Shown: positions 13,681 through 27,112 of the stretch, piece after piece
Layout of the letters: each line of letters begins with the position of its first letter
Numbering within the stretch: the stretch's first letter is position 1
Assembly (NCBI GenBank): GCA_013397435.1
Contig: VZRG01001696.1
Span: forward strand, 1-64,000
Direction of reading: 5' to 3'
Length of the DNA stretch: 64,000 nucleotides
Source: Erythrocercus mccallii
Lineage: Eukaryota; Chordata; Aves; Passeriformes; Dicruridae
The notes under the pieces: model-generated
Told to the model about the DNA's origin: nothing
What the model saw: the letters and a program-made list of their open reading frames with translations, nothing else
Database searches by the model: none
Made by a program: the position numbers and the translations under genes

Positions 13681-13768
13681 AGCCAAATTCAGGCATAAGC
13701 CCGGCTCTAGGAATTTCCTGACTTCATGAGAGTTCAAATCACTTACATGAGGGCTGAATTTGGCCTGG
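13681..13768. repeat. Remnant of an old palindromic amniote repeat (MITE-like)
   Basis: The segment begins with GCCAAATTCAG (13682-13692) and ends with its exact reverse complement CTGAATTTGGC (13754-13764). Between them are tgacttcatgagagtt and cacttacatgagggctg. This layout resembles a widespread old palindromic element of amniote genomes, with GGCCAAATTC ends and a centre like ttgacttcaatgg. The inverted termini are seen directly; the family link is from memory and I cannot name the family securely. Confidence 0.5.
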
Positions 13769-15135
13769 GATACCCATTAGGACAATGGATTGCTGTTTGA
13801 AAATGAAGAAGTTCTCTTTAATCTTTTTAAGATTCTTATATTCCAGGAAAGAGAGGTAGAATGGGTAGGGAGTGTTGTTTGAATTTTCTCTATCCTCTAT
13901 TTCTCTGTTCTGACACCTTATAATGTTGTACGGATTGTTTCTTATTTAAGACCTGTAACAGTTTTATGGCTATGCACGAATACAAGAAATAATAACTTGG
14001 AAGACACAAAAACTGCCAGACTGAAGATCTCCATTAGATGCTGATCTTATCTGCCCCTTGCTGTAATTCTAAAGACAAGGCAATTTTTGATTAAGGAATT
14101 ACGTTTTTAAAGTAAGAGCACAATGGTTGAGGCCCTTAACAGTATCTGTGACTTCCTAATAGCTCATTCCTTGCTTCCTTTTTTTTTAATTTGGCTCTGA
14201 CACTCAAGAATCTTGAAGCAGAAGCAGCATGAACCTGAGAGGATATTTTCCCTTATAAAAAAAAATCCAGGCTGTTAGATGTTTTTTACAAGATCCATGT
14301 ACTAGATCACAAAAAAAAATTGGTTTTGCTTCCAAAACACCCATTGTACAGGTGTCACCTGAGAGTTGGGGGTTTGCAACCACTCAGCAGCTGCATCAAA
14401 CAGGATGCTGCAGGAAAGGTGCTGCAGCTTCTCACCTCTCCAGACCCCTGCACTGCTGATAGCTGGGCATGGGTGAGCCATGCTGGCTCCCTGTGTAGGC
14501 TGGGGGTAGAAATAGGCATTTCTGAGAGATGCATTTTGTCCTGGTGTGAACACCTAAAGCAGTCCAAGAGGTAAATACCTTAAGCCCAGCTACTGTTTTC
14601 TTTCTCCTGACTGTAAGTAGGGGATTTGTGACCAGCCCACATATGGACATGTCCAGTGAGAGAAATTCCTCTCACACTGTTTCAATTTGGTCTCCTGAAG
14701 TTAATGGCTGCTTTGAAAATGTGTAAATTGCTTTCCTTGGGTCACAAGGTAAGTCTGCACCACATCCCCCAGTAAAGCTTCAGATGACTCATTCCTACAC
14801 TGGTCACATCCCAGTCTCTGCCTCTCTCTGCCGTGTTCCCGTCTCTTCCTCACTGCCTATTTTTGGATAATGTGTCCAAATGAACACTTTCACTGTGAAG
14901 GTTTGAAAGAGCCACTCACTGTCTTTCATTTACATGCTGATAAAAGTCATAAGCCATGAAATAGTTTAGTCATATATTATCCGTGTTTCCACCTTCCTGC
15001 AGGGATTCAAATAAGTCTCCCAGGAAGAAATTCTAGGCAGTTTACCCACCCCTAGGCAAGGGCAAAGCATCTCTCCTCGTTTTTAACTCTCATATGGACT
15101 GCCAACAGAGAGCATCACACTCACCAAACCATTTA

Positions 15136-15262
15136 AGAGAGAAAAAAGAAAAAGTAAGACAAGACTATGAAAAAGGTCCCTGGAAGAGAAAAAGAGAAAA
15201 AATTAAAGGAAAAAACCCCACCAAGAATACATAAGAAAAGTAACTAAAGTGAGTTAAAAAGA
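15136..15262. repeat. A-rich purine low-complexity tract
   Basis: Nearly continuous A and G on the plus strand, with runs such as gagaaaaagagaaaaaatta, broken by a few pyrimidines. It may be a decayed simple repeat. No unit length is preserved. Confidence 0.6.
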
Positions 15263-16981
15263 AGTTTCCAGGGATGCTACTGAATGAACCTTTTGTGGCA
15301 CTTGGATGCTGTGGTACAGAGCAGAGACCTCAGGCCATGTCGTGTGCTGCACCCCTTCAGTCCCACTCCTGTGCCATGGTCAGCACTGCTGTCTGTCTCA
15401 CAGCTGCACCAGAACTAGGGGCAGTCAGAAACCAGAAATCCCATCCTCAGGAAAGCTGCAGGGCTTCAAAATTTGTTTTCCTTCTGAATCATAAATAAAA
15501 GTGACTTGCATTGATTTTACTTTTTTTCATGGGGCCAAACATTCAAACACTAAAGCCAAATTGTTTCCTTTGGGCTCAGTAAATTAGACTTCACTTTGCA
15601 TTTATATAAAATAACAGTGTAACATATAAAAGCTGTAGCAAAAAGGTAAGAATGGAACATTTTAACATATTTTGCAAATATTTTAATGAAAGCCGTATGT
15701 ACCAGTAAAAAAATTCAGTTTTGTCAAACCAGCATTTCCCACCTGAAGAAAAAGAATCCCTCTAATATATCTCTGCCTTGTCTTTCCAGTATATTCACCT
15801 ATTGGTTAAAACTCAGTGTTAAACAACCAAAAATATGTATGTGTCATGCTCCTCTTTCGATTTCCTTTCTGGAAGGAAGAAGGCCATGCAATGATTTATG
15901 GAGGCCTATGAAGACCAGTAGAATTTTGTTCTGATGGAGACCAGCCTGAAGATTTTTCATCTCTGCGTCATACCAGGATTTAGGCTTCAGAGGCAAAAAA
16001 GAGAAAGTTGGTGGGAGAGGAAGATGGGAGGCACCATAAAGCAGCTGTGCTGGAGGGTTGCAGATGAGTAAAGGTTGACTTCACTATTTAAAACCAAGCC
16101 AAGATAAATGTCAGGTATTTATAACATCACTGCTTGTCATCATTCTCTTATCAATATTTTGTGGGACATAGGGGCCAGGCATCCCTTGGATTCACACATG
16201 AAGCAACATCACAGGCTGCAAGCAAGTGAAGTCCCAGATCATTCAGGAATGTAAATAGTTTTCTGTCCCTCTCTGAGTCATTTATTTTCTCCTTGGTGGT
16301 CTCTTCAGGTCAGCATAGTAGAATAATGCACGTGACTGAGCATTTATGAAACTCCAGTGACTTGCTTAGGTCAGAAAATGAGGTTGTGCATTGTTTGATA
16401 ATCCAGCAATTATTAATAATCCTGCTAGCTTCCTTTGGGGAGAAACAATGATTTCAGGAGAGTCACTGCATGAACAAAGCATTCAAAATGCATTTATGAA
16501 GTGGATAATATTTTATAAGTAGTTCTGTAAATATATCCCCGGGCAAGGAGATTCAAATCAAGACTTCAACTAGGGAACACCTCCTTTGATGAAAAAAATA
16601 TGTTCCTGAGGACAGCTGGAGCCATTTGCTGAGATAAATCAGATGTTATGCTCCACTTTTATGGGTTGCTAAACCCCAGAAATATATGGTTTGTCTAGGA
16701 TCTGTTGGCTGCATTCTTGTGCTATGAACACAAATATTGTAGTCCACTAACTAAGAAAAATGATGGACCCAGCAGGCAAGAGCAAATATCTTCTTTTCCT
16801 CATTCTTACTGATTAGAGCTGAGAGAAAACTGCTCTGGTGAAACCTCTGGAGCTGTCTGATTTTTCCCATATTAGGCATGAGCCAAAAGCAGCCTGGGTC
16901 TCCTATTGCCACTTTTACCTCTAGGAAGGGAAGTAAAGAAAATATCACTGACCTTTTTTTTAAGGTAGAGCAGAAGGCTCA

Positions 16982-17010
16982 CTGGAAAAAATCTGGAAAA
17001 TCTGGAAAAA
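16982..17010. repeat. Short tandem repeat of a tctggaaaa-like unit
   Basis: Three imperfect copies of ctggaaaaaat / ctggaaaat occur back to back. This is a small slippage product with no other feature attached. Confidence 0.6.
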
Positions 17011-20000
17011 ATAATGGATTTTTAGGAATGCTGTCTCAAGAGACAGTTTTAGAGGCCACTAAGTCCCTCATGTCTCCAGCATCTCCAAGTTTATGATAAA
17101 CACACCTTCTATTCTGGACACTGTCAACTCATATAAAGGGAAACTAAATCACTTACCTTAACAATGATCAGTGGGTTCAAAAGCAACAAAAGAGGAAATA
17201 TATTACATTGTCCTTCCCTCCTCCCCTCCCATGCAGGATGGGTTTTCTCCACAAAAGAATTTCTCACAAACAATTGCACCTGAAGAGATTCAGTCAGGCA
17301 GTCAGGGAGCCATGGGGACACAACTTGTTTGTAGGTAGAAATGATCAAGGATGAGAATGATGTGGGCAAAAAAATACAGGTATAAATTAAAAAATACAGA
17401 AAGCATATCTCAAAACACATGTGAGACATCGCAAATGTATAATGAGGAGGCATCACAAAAGGATAACAACATGCTTTGCTGTTTTGCAACATCAGTTCAG
17501 GAGGCAGAGAAAGGTCCACTTCCAAGCAACTCAGAAAAGGTGAGATGGGAATGATCTGCCCAGTTCACATCTTGTTCCATTTTCCTGAAGTTTGTGTTTC
17601 TTGAGTGTGGTGGCTGCAAAGGTAAGGGACAGACTGTTGCACTCCAGACACTTAATTGGCTGCCAGTGAGATGCACAGTGTTTTCTTGTGGAGATCTTGT
17701 GTTTTCTCCCTCTATTGTTCTGCTTAGTCTGTGTTACTATTTATGTTACAGTTGTTCTTCTGCTAATCAGTAAACTGCTTTGAAATTCTCCCAGTTGAAT
17801 TATCAGCCAAAACTCAAAGTGTTGCTTTTGTTGGCAGCTAAAAGAGACATCACAACATTGCATCACACAGAAGCGTTTAACCTTCTAGTCTCACTCCCTC
17901 TTTTTGTTCACTTCACTTTTCTTTTGCCTGGATAGAAAGCAATGGTAAATATGTTATTAGCACTTATAGGAAAATATTTCCATTGTGAAATGGAATGTCC
18001 TGTCCATCCAAGACGTATTCTATTCATTTTGTAATTTCAATTCTGAACTTTCAGACTACATATCTTAGCAATTCCTGACTCAGCCTCATGAGGAAGGGAA
18101 TTTGTCTGCACTTTTTTCTAAAGCCATTTTAGCCAGTTGAGCTATACACATATTTTTTAAAAAAGCTGTTTCCTCCTTTCCCTCCCATTCTGCTTCAGCA
18201 CTGACACTGGTGTAGCCTTTTGCTGTGTGGAGATGTGCAGTTTCCTGGTGAGTGATGTCATGGAAGGTACCACAGGGGAGCTCCAACACACCTGCAGTGA
18301 GAACAAGCCTTCCTCCAATTTTCTACCAAATACAGAAAAATCCTATTTTTAACTAATGACACTTCGGGGTGGCTCAGGGGTGGTGTTAAAAGAAGTGCCA
18401 ATTAAACTAGATAAACCCCCCCCAGTTACAGAACTCTCTGTTTGGTAGCTCAGGTTGAAATCACTAGTGTAATTAAAGTTTTCAGGGAACCTTCTATTGC
18501 TTCCATGTAGGGTGTGGACCTGCCTGTTCCTGTGCAGGCCAAGAGACAGGGTAGAATACATACAAGAAACAGCATAAAGAAGATAAATTCACACCTCTCT
18601 ATTCAAATAATTTCTTTCTTCCACCCACTTGACCCCACTTTTACAAACCAGCACAGATGTATCTTCTTCCACCCCTTTTCACATCTTGCATATTGAGTTA
18701 TGCTGATAGCTAAGAAAAACATTTCTAAAGGTCAGAGAACTGGTGGGTTTTTTCCACCTACTGGACCAAGGAAACTTGGGAAACACTATAATCATCAATA
18801 CTAACAACAGCAAAGAGTATTAGGAACAAACTGCATGCTCCAAAAAAAGATCTGGGCAAAGGATGTGCTTTGAAGTGTGCACAAAAGAGAAGAAAAAGAG
18901 CATTTTGTTGTGATCATTACAGAAAAGATATTTTTTTCAAAGGTTTCAGAAACCAGGAAAGAGAAGATCTCCACACCCTTCCCACAGTTCCTCCTTCTAG
19001 CCTGGAAAGAAAGCAGCATTTGACACATCTCTGAGGGTGAGCTGTGTGCAGTTGTTCTCACATGGGCACAGCAACACCACCAAAAAGCCTGAAGCAGATG
19101 GCAGGCACGTGGGTGGGGAGTGGATTGCAGAGATTCCAGGAGTAACAAGGGAGAACACTGGTTATTAGGAGAACTACAAATGTGCAGGGAAATGGCTTCA
19201 CCTGTGTGTAGCCCCCCTTTGCTGCACAAGCCTGGGACACAAACACTCTGGAGGGGCATCAGCCAGTGGGAGGAGTGTGGTGGGACAACCATACTCTGAG
19301 ATGATTAATAGCAGCATGGTGAGAGTTGCCATTTATATTTATTCTTCTCCTCTGCGTTATGAGTCATCTGACACACCAGAAGTTGAGAACAGATTGTGCA
19401 GACTTTGAAGTGCTCATGACAGGGTGTTACTCAGGTAGCACAGGCCATGCTGGCCCTGGTGGTGAGCCCTGCAGGCCTGATCTCCTCTTCTTTCAGAGAG
19501 AAGTACAGGGCAAGTGTGTTACTGCTCTTGCTCTGGACAACTCATGCAGGCTTTTGGAATGTGGACACAGGGGGCTGACAAATATCCAAGTCGTGATTCA
19601 GCCTCAGGTCTGGAAGTGGGAAGAAGGCACACACACAGACCCAGAAGCTGGGAAATCCCCCTGGATCCCACAGAAAATGCACGAATCTGAATCTGAAATT
19701 AGCAGACAGATTGGTGAACCAGTAGTCCAGACAGTTTTTGAAAAGCCAGTGTTCATCAGGAGCCCACGTTTCCACCGGTGGCTTCATCAGAAGCCTGTAG
19801 CACAGAGCAGCTTGGGATGCTCTGAAGAGCCTGCTGCAGAAAGATGCATTTGGGGCAAAGGAATGGCCTGCAGCCAGTCTAGCAAAAGGGGCATGGCATC
19901 ACATTACTGTCTCTTTCTACATTCCCATTGTTGAGATATTTTCGCATGAGCATAAAAACAGAGACATCACACAGAGACCAGGAATTGTATCAGAGGTAAT

Positions 20001-21741
20001 AATCTGGTGGAACAACTGGCAAGCAGATCAAATTGAGAACCTAATTCTATTTTATCTCCTCCTTTTTCTGCCCTCGATGTCTAAAGTATACCATTAGACA
20101 TCAGGCAGTGTCAGTGTCATTCTCTGTCACCAGAGCCAGCAGGAAGTTCTCAGACACAAAGACCCAAAGAATGGGATCGCAGCTCTGTGTACGATGTTCA
20201 GCATTGTTGCACACACCCATGCTCAGATATCCACCCCTGAAAATAACACCGAACATGAAGAAGAAGGTTAATCCAAGTATGTGCCAGCTCCCAGTGATGT
20301 GAGGCCACTCAGGGCAGGATTTGCACTGCAAGGCCCTGGATTTTCAGGACAGTGGGCTCAGGGTGGGCTACCCTTACCCTGGAGCCCAGAGTCATGTTCT
20401 GTAACATGAAATATCCTTTTTTTCCTACTTGCAGCACTTTTGCTAGATGAACTCCCACTTAGTACTGCAAATTCCTAGTACCAGGAACGTGTCTGTTAAC
20501 AAGTATTGGAGGAAGGCATCTCTGAGCCCCCACGGGCACACTGCTGCTGCTGATGCCATTTCAGAAGATCCAGGGATATGTGCAATATGCCGAATATTAT
20601 TCCAGGAATGTCAATAGCATCAGGGCCAAGAGGTCTCCTGAAACCACTTAGAAGAAAACAAAGGCAATCACTCATTTTCTCTCAGTGCTCATACCTAGGT
20701 TATATAACATGTCCTGGTCACTATTATTTTTGTCTTCCCATCCTATCCCCGTGGCAGATGGTTCACCTTGTGTTAATTTGATTCATAAGATTTCTGGGAT
20801 AAAGAATGTATCTCGCTGTGCTTGCAGAGCATGCATCTGGCATTTCCTGGCTTTCAAGTGCTTGACTGTGCAGCCTAAATAAATACAATTTTTGTACAGA
20901 GATATTTGTAGTACATTTGTATTGCTATATTTATATTAATAATGTATCATTAAACATTGGAGGAAAGTAATTTGAAATGCAAAATGAAGAGAGAGGTGGA
21001 TACGAAAAAATTATAATGCTATAAAATGTAGAAAATTGCAATATATTCACAAAGTAACTGAATTAGTTTTTGCAGAATGACTTCTACATACAAAACTTTT
21101 AATTTTCAAATGTCTGACTTTGCAATTTGTTTCTTAGCATAAATTTTTTTTCATGCTTTTGGTTTTAAATTTAATTCTCCATTTTTCCCCCTGGAGTGGA
21201 AAATGATGAAGAACAAATTATATGTAACTGTAGCAACCTGCTGTCATTGTGAGAAGGACCTGAACTCCAGACACAAACACAGAGGATGGGACTTGGCTCC
21301 AGACCCTGACCCCAAAATTTGTGTGTTCCTGGAATAGCTGTCTGCACATGAAACACTTACCTATCCTGCCACTGTAGTCATTGGGGCCTACAGGACCTCC
21401 CTAAAATGGAATATCTGGGGAACTGACAACTCTCCAGGTGCCACTAAATGACTCTTCAGTGACAGGAACAGGAGTTGAGACATTCACTCCACCTGCAGGC
21501 ACCTGTACTGGGGACAGCTGTGTTTAAGTGTCTGAAAGCAGAGATAAAGAGACTCTGAACCTGTTCCCTAACCATGGACTTGTGGTGCTGTCCTACACAC
21601 TCCAGGGAACCCCATGTGCTCTCCAGCCACCTCTCCAGAAGATTGTGGGTCTCCTGCTTTTCCTTCAGCCCCAGAGAAATCTGCAGGAGAGGAGAAGGTG
21701 TTTGAAATTGCACAAGCTGTCTTTGGATGACAGAGCTGAGT

Positions 21742-21847
21742 CCTGAGTGTTCCCTCCAGGTTGGGGAATGGACACACACAGGAGAGCTGTGCTTAGCTCT
21801 CTCCTTGGCTGGAGAATGGATATACCCAGGAGAGCTGTGCACAGCTC
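21742..21847. repeat. 48-bp minisatellite, left flank of assembly gap
   Basis: GAGAGCTGTGC occurs at 21782-21792 and again at 21830-21840, exactly 48 bases apart. The sequences around both copies align (ggggaatggacacacacagg against tggagaatggatatacccag). A more decayed third copy may lie just to the left (cagagctgagtcctgag). The unit length is a multiple of three, so frames stay open through it on both strands, which explains the N-containing ORFs here. The last copy ends in the perfect 16-base palindrome GAGCTGTGCACAGCTC (21832-21847) at the gap edge. Confidence 0.8.
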
Positions 21848-22047
21848 NNNNNNNNNNNNNNNNNNNNNNNNNNNNNNNNNNNNNNNNNNNNNNNNNNNNN
21901 NNNNNNNNNNNNNNNNNNNNNNNNNNNNNNNNNNNNNNNNNNNNNNNNNNNNNNNNNNNNNNNNNNNNNNNNNNNNNNNNNNNNNNNNNNNNNNNNNNNN
22001 NNNNNNNNNNNNNNNNNNNNNNNNNNNNNNNNNNNNNNNNNNNNNNN
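21848..22047. other. Assembly gap (200 N)
   Basis: A run of 200 undetermined bases. The left flank is a 48-bp minisatellite. The right flank begins ctccttg, which matches the start of the next unit after agctctctccttgg in the left copy, so the missing sequence is probably more of the same array. The round number suggests a placeholder and not a measured length. Confidence 0.98.
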
Positions 22048-25000
22048 CTCCTTGCTCACCTTCTGCAGTGTGGGAGGGAGGAGAGGGAATACTGCTCTTT
22101 AACATGGTGCCCCAGAAAAGGAGGTATTCTGCTGCTGTGTACAGGGTTCAGGATAATGTATGATTGCACAGGGAGAGGGAAGGCCCCTGGCCTGTTTCTC
22201 TTCTCATCACTGATTGTTTCAGCAGAGATACTGAGGCCTCCCAAGAGGAGTAAGATGAGTGGTTTTGCTACAGCCACAGCCTATCCTCAGAAAGCTGATG
22301 GCTGGCAAGGAAGCAAGTCTTTCCCAAAGATTAAAATTAAGGGTGATATTTTGGGGGCAATACACTTCTCCACAAAAACCTAAGAAGAATTTCACTCTTT
22401 CAGCCAAAAGGCGTTGCTGCTGCTGAAAATCCAGCTCCTTCACCCCACGGCAAAACACTGAATATATGAAAATTTCTGGTGAAACGTCATGATGGTGTTT
22501 TGTAATGGAAAGCACTAAGCAATGTAAAATGACAGGGCCCTTATCTGCTCCTCCTGAATTAATCAGAAAGGGGTTTAGGCTTTTAAGAGAGGATAATGAG
22601 GATAGAGTTGCTTATCACAGGCACGATGCCATTTCCATGGGTGACAGGCAAATCATCTTGGAAGTGGTGAGTATTGTTGTGCCAAGCCCCTGTGCTGGTT
22701 TGTGTCGTGCTCACCGAGCCTGGAAAGCAAAATCAGCTGCTCTGATGGAAACCACAACTCTGTGAATGATTTTCAGAAGACACTAACGAGATTTTGCTTT
22801 GTATGGCAAAATGGAAAGCCCAAAGAAGATGGAAGGGACAAATGTTGTCTTGCAAAAATATAGCTACATCCACATAAACCAGAAGTTCAGGTTTACCAAG
22901 AACTAAAAAACTGGTTAAAAATTATTTTAAATGGGGCATGACATGACTTGATATAAGTCTGGCCCTGTCCTGAATTAGAATGTGCCAAGTTTGTCTATGG
23001 ACATCCCTTCCTAGTCATGCTACAGGAATGTCTACAGCATCACAGTTTGATGGTCTGTCACGTGTCTTCTCGGCTGACAAAGACCTGCTTCCACATTCCC
23101 AAAATGTGCACAGCTGACAGGTGGTCACTCCCATGACTGTGCCCTCCAGGAGCATATTCTAACACAGATTCTTGCTTGTATCCTGTTTAACTGCAGATGA
23201 CATGCTCACCAGTTATGTTCAGCCTGGAGATGAGACTTCAGTGAGATGTCACACCCTCTCAATTAATGGCACCCTCAGCCACATGTCACCACAGCAGCTG
23301 AAAGCCTGACTTGTTCTGAACAGGGATATTAGAACACAGGTTTTGCTTTCTCCCAGGGTGCTAGGACTTTATCCCAGCTTCCTGCAATCAGAGGTTTTGT
23401 GTTTCCCTATGCTGCTTCCCAACTTCTGTGTTTGAGTGCTGCTAATGATAGCTTTTGGTACCCTTGTTGCTGGGCATTTCCATCAGCAGCTGTGCAGGAG
23501 CTGGAACAGGCTCGTGGCTCTGCCGTGGCAGTGGCAGAGCAGCCAGAGTCAGAGGGCTTGTCTTCCAAGCTTCCTCAGCATGCCAGCTATGAATGGCTTT
23601 CTTTTTCTTCATGAGCAGCCTCTACATGCTCAGGGCTAGAGAGCAGTTCAGAGGTGTCTGGGAAGTGGGCTGGACAGTGTGCTCCAGCTGGAATGACCCA
23701 TGAATCCGTCTCTGTGTGATGCTGAACTCAGCTGGGGCTGAGGCCAAACAGAGAACGAGTCCACTCATGCACCAGATGAAGCTCAAGCAATAACCACTGC
23801 ACATTTCTGCCTGTGTTACAAATAATTAATGTCTGACCCCTCAAAACATCTCTGGGAAGGTCCCTGGTGTTGTCTACCTTTCTACTTCTCAGCTGCCATG
23901 TTTCAGACTTTGGAAGATGGGTCCATATTCTAATGGACCAACTTATACTGCCTATTAGCAAAAGGCCACTGTGACCTCTGCAGAAAACTATTGGAGTGCT
24001 ATAAAAAATTCAATAAACTTAGCCATAAAATATGAATGAGTTAAAAATTCACAGTTCTTTGGTTAAATATTTTGTTTTCAGCAGAGCACAGAGCTGCCCA
24101 TAGCATACTATTAAAATACAGTTAGGCAGAATATTATATACTGATGGAAAACCATAACAGCAATAGAAGAAGAGCTGTGGTATGGAACCAAATCAAACCA
24201 CGTATTTTGTAACAGCTCAAATGCACCCTGACTCTAACTGATTACTACATTACTGCTGTAGCTGTTGCATGGACATGCTGGGAATGTATAAAGAGTCACT
24301 CTCACTGTTACTCAAACCCTTTTCTCTGTGGAATGACAATTTCCTGTTTTTCAGTCTCCAGCACTCCTTTTCTGTTCAGATGTGCTTAATTATGCAGACC
24401 CATTTGACTATTTGTCCTACTGTAGCATGATTCATACCTCAAGACTCAACACAGTAACTGTCATACCAAGAAAAAAATACCATGCCATCCAAGACACTTC
24501 TCAACAGGTTATTCCTTCAGTTTCTAGTGGAAAAGCCTTTTGTTTGGTTTCATCTTACCAGCAAGACAGAAGCTTTACTGTTTCAAAGTACTGGATTTTT
24601 TCTCTGTAGCTACTGGGTACAGTATACAGTTATTTCTATTTCAATTTTGTTCTTGTCTTTTCCATGCATTTCTCCTAACAAGCTTAGAGCCATGCTGGCT
24701 GTCATCAGTTCTCTTCATTTTTGCTCCTATATACTTGAAGGATTTTTCCTGTCCCCAGTCTTGCCATTCTCAGCCTGCTCAGAACCACCCCTCTAGTGGA
24801 GAGAAGAAAGCCCTTTCCAGGTATTTTGGCTTTTCTGGAAGAAAAAAATATTGTACAGATTTAATTTTTTTTTCCACAGAAAAATAACAGACTTTGGCAT
24901 TGTGCATAAGTCAAGACAAGGGTGGAACAATGGTCATTTGTCTGGATCTGCCTCTCTGGCCTCTTCCTCAGGGACTAGGCCAGAGGAACTGGTTGATGGC

Positions 25001-27070
25001 TCTGTGTTGCTCCCTAACTTTCTACGTTTATATTTTCTTCCTACAGCTCCTCTGGTAAAAGATACTGCCTGAGGCCATGGCTTTATAGCATCCTGAATCG
25101 TGCCTCCCCTGAGGCAGGGGGATCTCAGGGGCAACAGCTGGGTTAGGAGAGAGCCTCAGGGCTCTTGGTCCTCCCTCCACTCTGGTATAAACACAGTGGC
25201 CTCCATTTCCCCAGATTCATTTGCAGCAGCTGTGCTATTTGTCTGGCAGAAGGGGCTCACTGAGCCTTTCAGATATTATTACCCAGTACTCCCAGAACAG
25301 AGTTATTGGCAATGCACAGATTTGAGAATTTGAGAAATTATGGGCATTTCTTGAGTTAGCCTCTGTAGACTCACCTAAACTGTCTGTAGAAGAGAAATAT
25401 CCACTAGAGACGTTTATTACAACCTTTTGCTGTCTGAACATTGATCCTATCAGTTTTTAAAGATGAGCAGCTGAGCATGCAACTCTCATGAATTCCTTTA
25501 AATCTTCACTATGACTTTTGGAGTATAAGGATTTGGGGTTTTTTTCCTTTTATTTGGCTACAAATATTAGGGCCCTGTTGTCCCTGTCTGCTGTGGAATG
25601 AGGTCCTTCTGAATTCTTCACTGAGTAAGCACTGCTCTTCTCTAGACCATGGAAACAACCCAGCACACATCAGGCAGAGGATGGATGATAATGACAATGG
25701 GGAATACAGCAAATACTTGGGGAATCCAACAAACACAGTTCCCTCAGTGGTGGTCCCCATGGTCTCTGCAGCACAGGCACCAATTTTTCTCCAGCTCCTG
25801 TTGGAGCAGCACAAAACTGGGAGAAGTGCAGCTCTCTGCCTCTTCCCATGAGCACACACACACAAAAAATCCATGTCATGGGTCAGTGAAGACAGACAGA
25901 GACCAAGCAACATCCATTCAGCTAAACCATGACATATCTGACAATACACAAACTGTCTATTTCAGCTCTCCATATAGAGTGCAGCCAAATCCCCAAAGAT
26001 TTTCAGTCATAAATCATTAAAAACCAGAATTTATTTTTCTGAGCTTGAAAACAAATTAAGAGATGGTTATGAGTTTAGAAGACAGAAATTTAATGAGTTT
26101 TGACGGTAAGATTAGGGGCAGGTCAGTCTTAAGACCAAGCTGTTTCCAGATAACCAGAATCTCCAGGTAGGTTTAATGTAGCAACTGGTAGGAAAACCAC
26201 ACTATTCAGTGCAAACAAAGGAAGGGAGGAGACAGGAAGAAAGAAGGTGCAGTAGTGGGTATAGAAGATGGTGCAAACATTACTCTGGCTTCTAGGCATC
26301 CAGAAAGTCTCAAATTTCTGTAACATCCAGCTTCAAATCATAGGTACCTTTTGCCATTAACACAGACTTCTGCAGACTGAAAGAAATAGGTATGTTTTCT
26401 ATACAGACTAAGAAACAAGAGTTAAAAATAACCCATAGAGTCAAATAAATCTGAAATCCAATAATTAAATTACACATAGTTCTTGCACCATACATTAATT
26501 TGAGAGCAGTGCCTGAACAGTAATTAACAGCCATCACAACAGCTGATAGACTCTATAAATATTATCCCTAGTTTATAAATATGAGAAAAAGGGGAGGGAC
26601 AATAAGTGAAATGCCCAAGGCTACTGAGGAATTATAGGAGAAGCAAGATGAGAAAGTGGCTGTCTTTGAACATCACCTCCTCTGGTCAGCAAAAATGGGC
26701 TGTTCTTCATCCTTTGGAAGGTGAACACAGATTACCACAAGTGAGGAATGGGGGAACATTCCACTGCTGCTGGCTACTTTAAACACCTGCAGGAATGGTG
26801 AATGATGACACAGTGGATTCTTTGCCCCCCAGTCCCAGAGTCAGATAATAACCTCCCCATGCTTCACCCCTCTACAAAGGAAGTATGGTTCACTTACCAG
26901 CAACTCAGGGCAGAGCTGGAATCAATTAGCTCTACATTAAAAACTACTTTTTTTAGAAAAAAAATCTATGTTAAACATTAATTTTGGGAAATAAGTTAAC
27001 TATTACACAAGAGCAGAACTCAGCACAAAAGGACTTTACATACACGGGCAAGTTTGTGAACATAAAGTAA
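22048..27070. other. Intergenic spacer, no supported gene
   Basis: A/T-rich unique DNA with many short frames on both strands and none recognised. A (CA)n microsatellite of about seven units lies near 25852-25864. No splice-framed conserved exon or RNA gene was found by eye. Confidence 0.55.
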
Positions 27071-27112
27071 AATCCAGGACCCATTGAAGTCAGTAGGATC
27101 AAGATTTTATGT
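27071..27112. repeat. Possible fragment of the same palindromic amniote repeat
   Basis: The core ggacccattgaagtcagtag resembles the centre of the old palindromic element (cattgaagtcaatgg) also suspected at 13681-13768. Only about 40 bases are recognisable, so this is a tentative call. Confidence 0.35.

Larger units (their letters stand above)
13769..21741. other. Intergenic spacer, no supported gene
   Basis: Mostly A/T-rich unique DNA. It contains an A-rich purine tract (about 15136-15262), a small tctggaaaa repeat near 16982-17010 and an eight-base C run near 18416-18423. Two open frames drew attention and are treated in the findings: 19326-19934 plus (202 codons) and 20101-20331 minus (76 codons). 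Neither has a recognised domain or convincing gene context, so neither is called as a gene. Confidence 0.55.

Noticed and set aside
21665..22383. Frames of 88-218 codons across the first gap
   Set aside because: More than 60 residues are Ns, and the rest is a minisatellite whose 48-base unit keeps any frame open.
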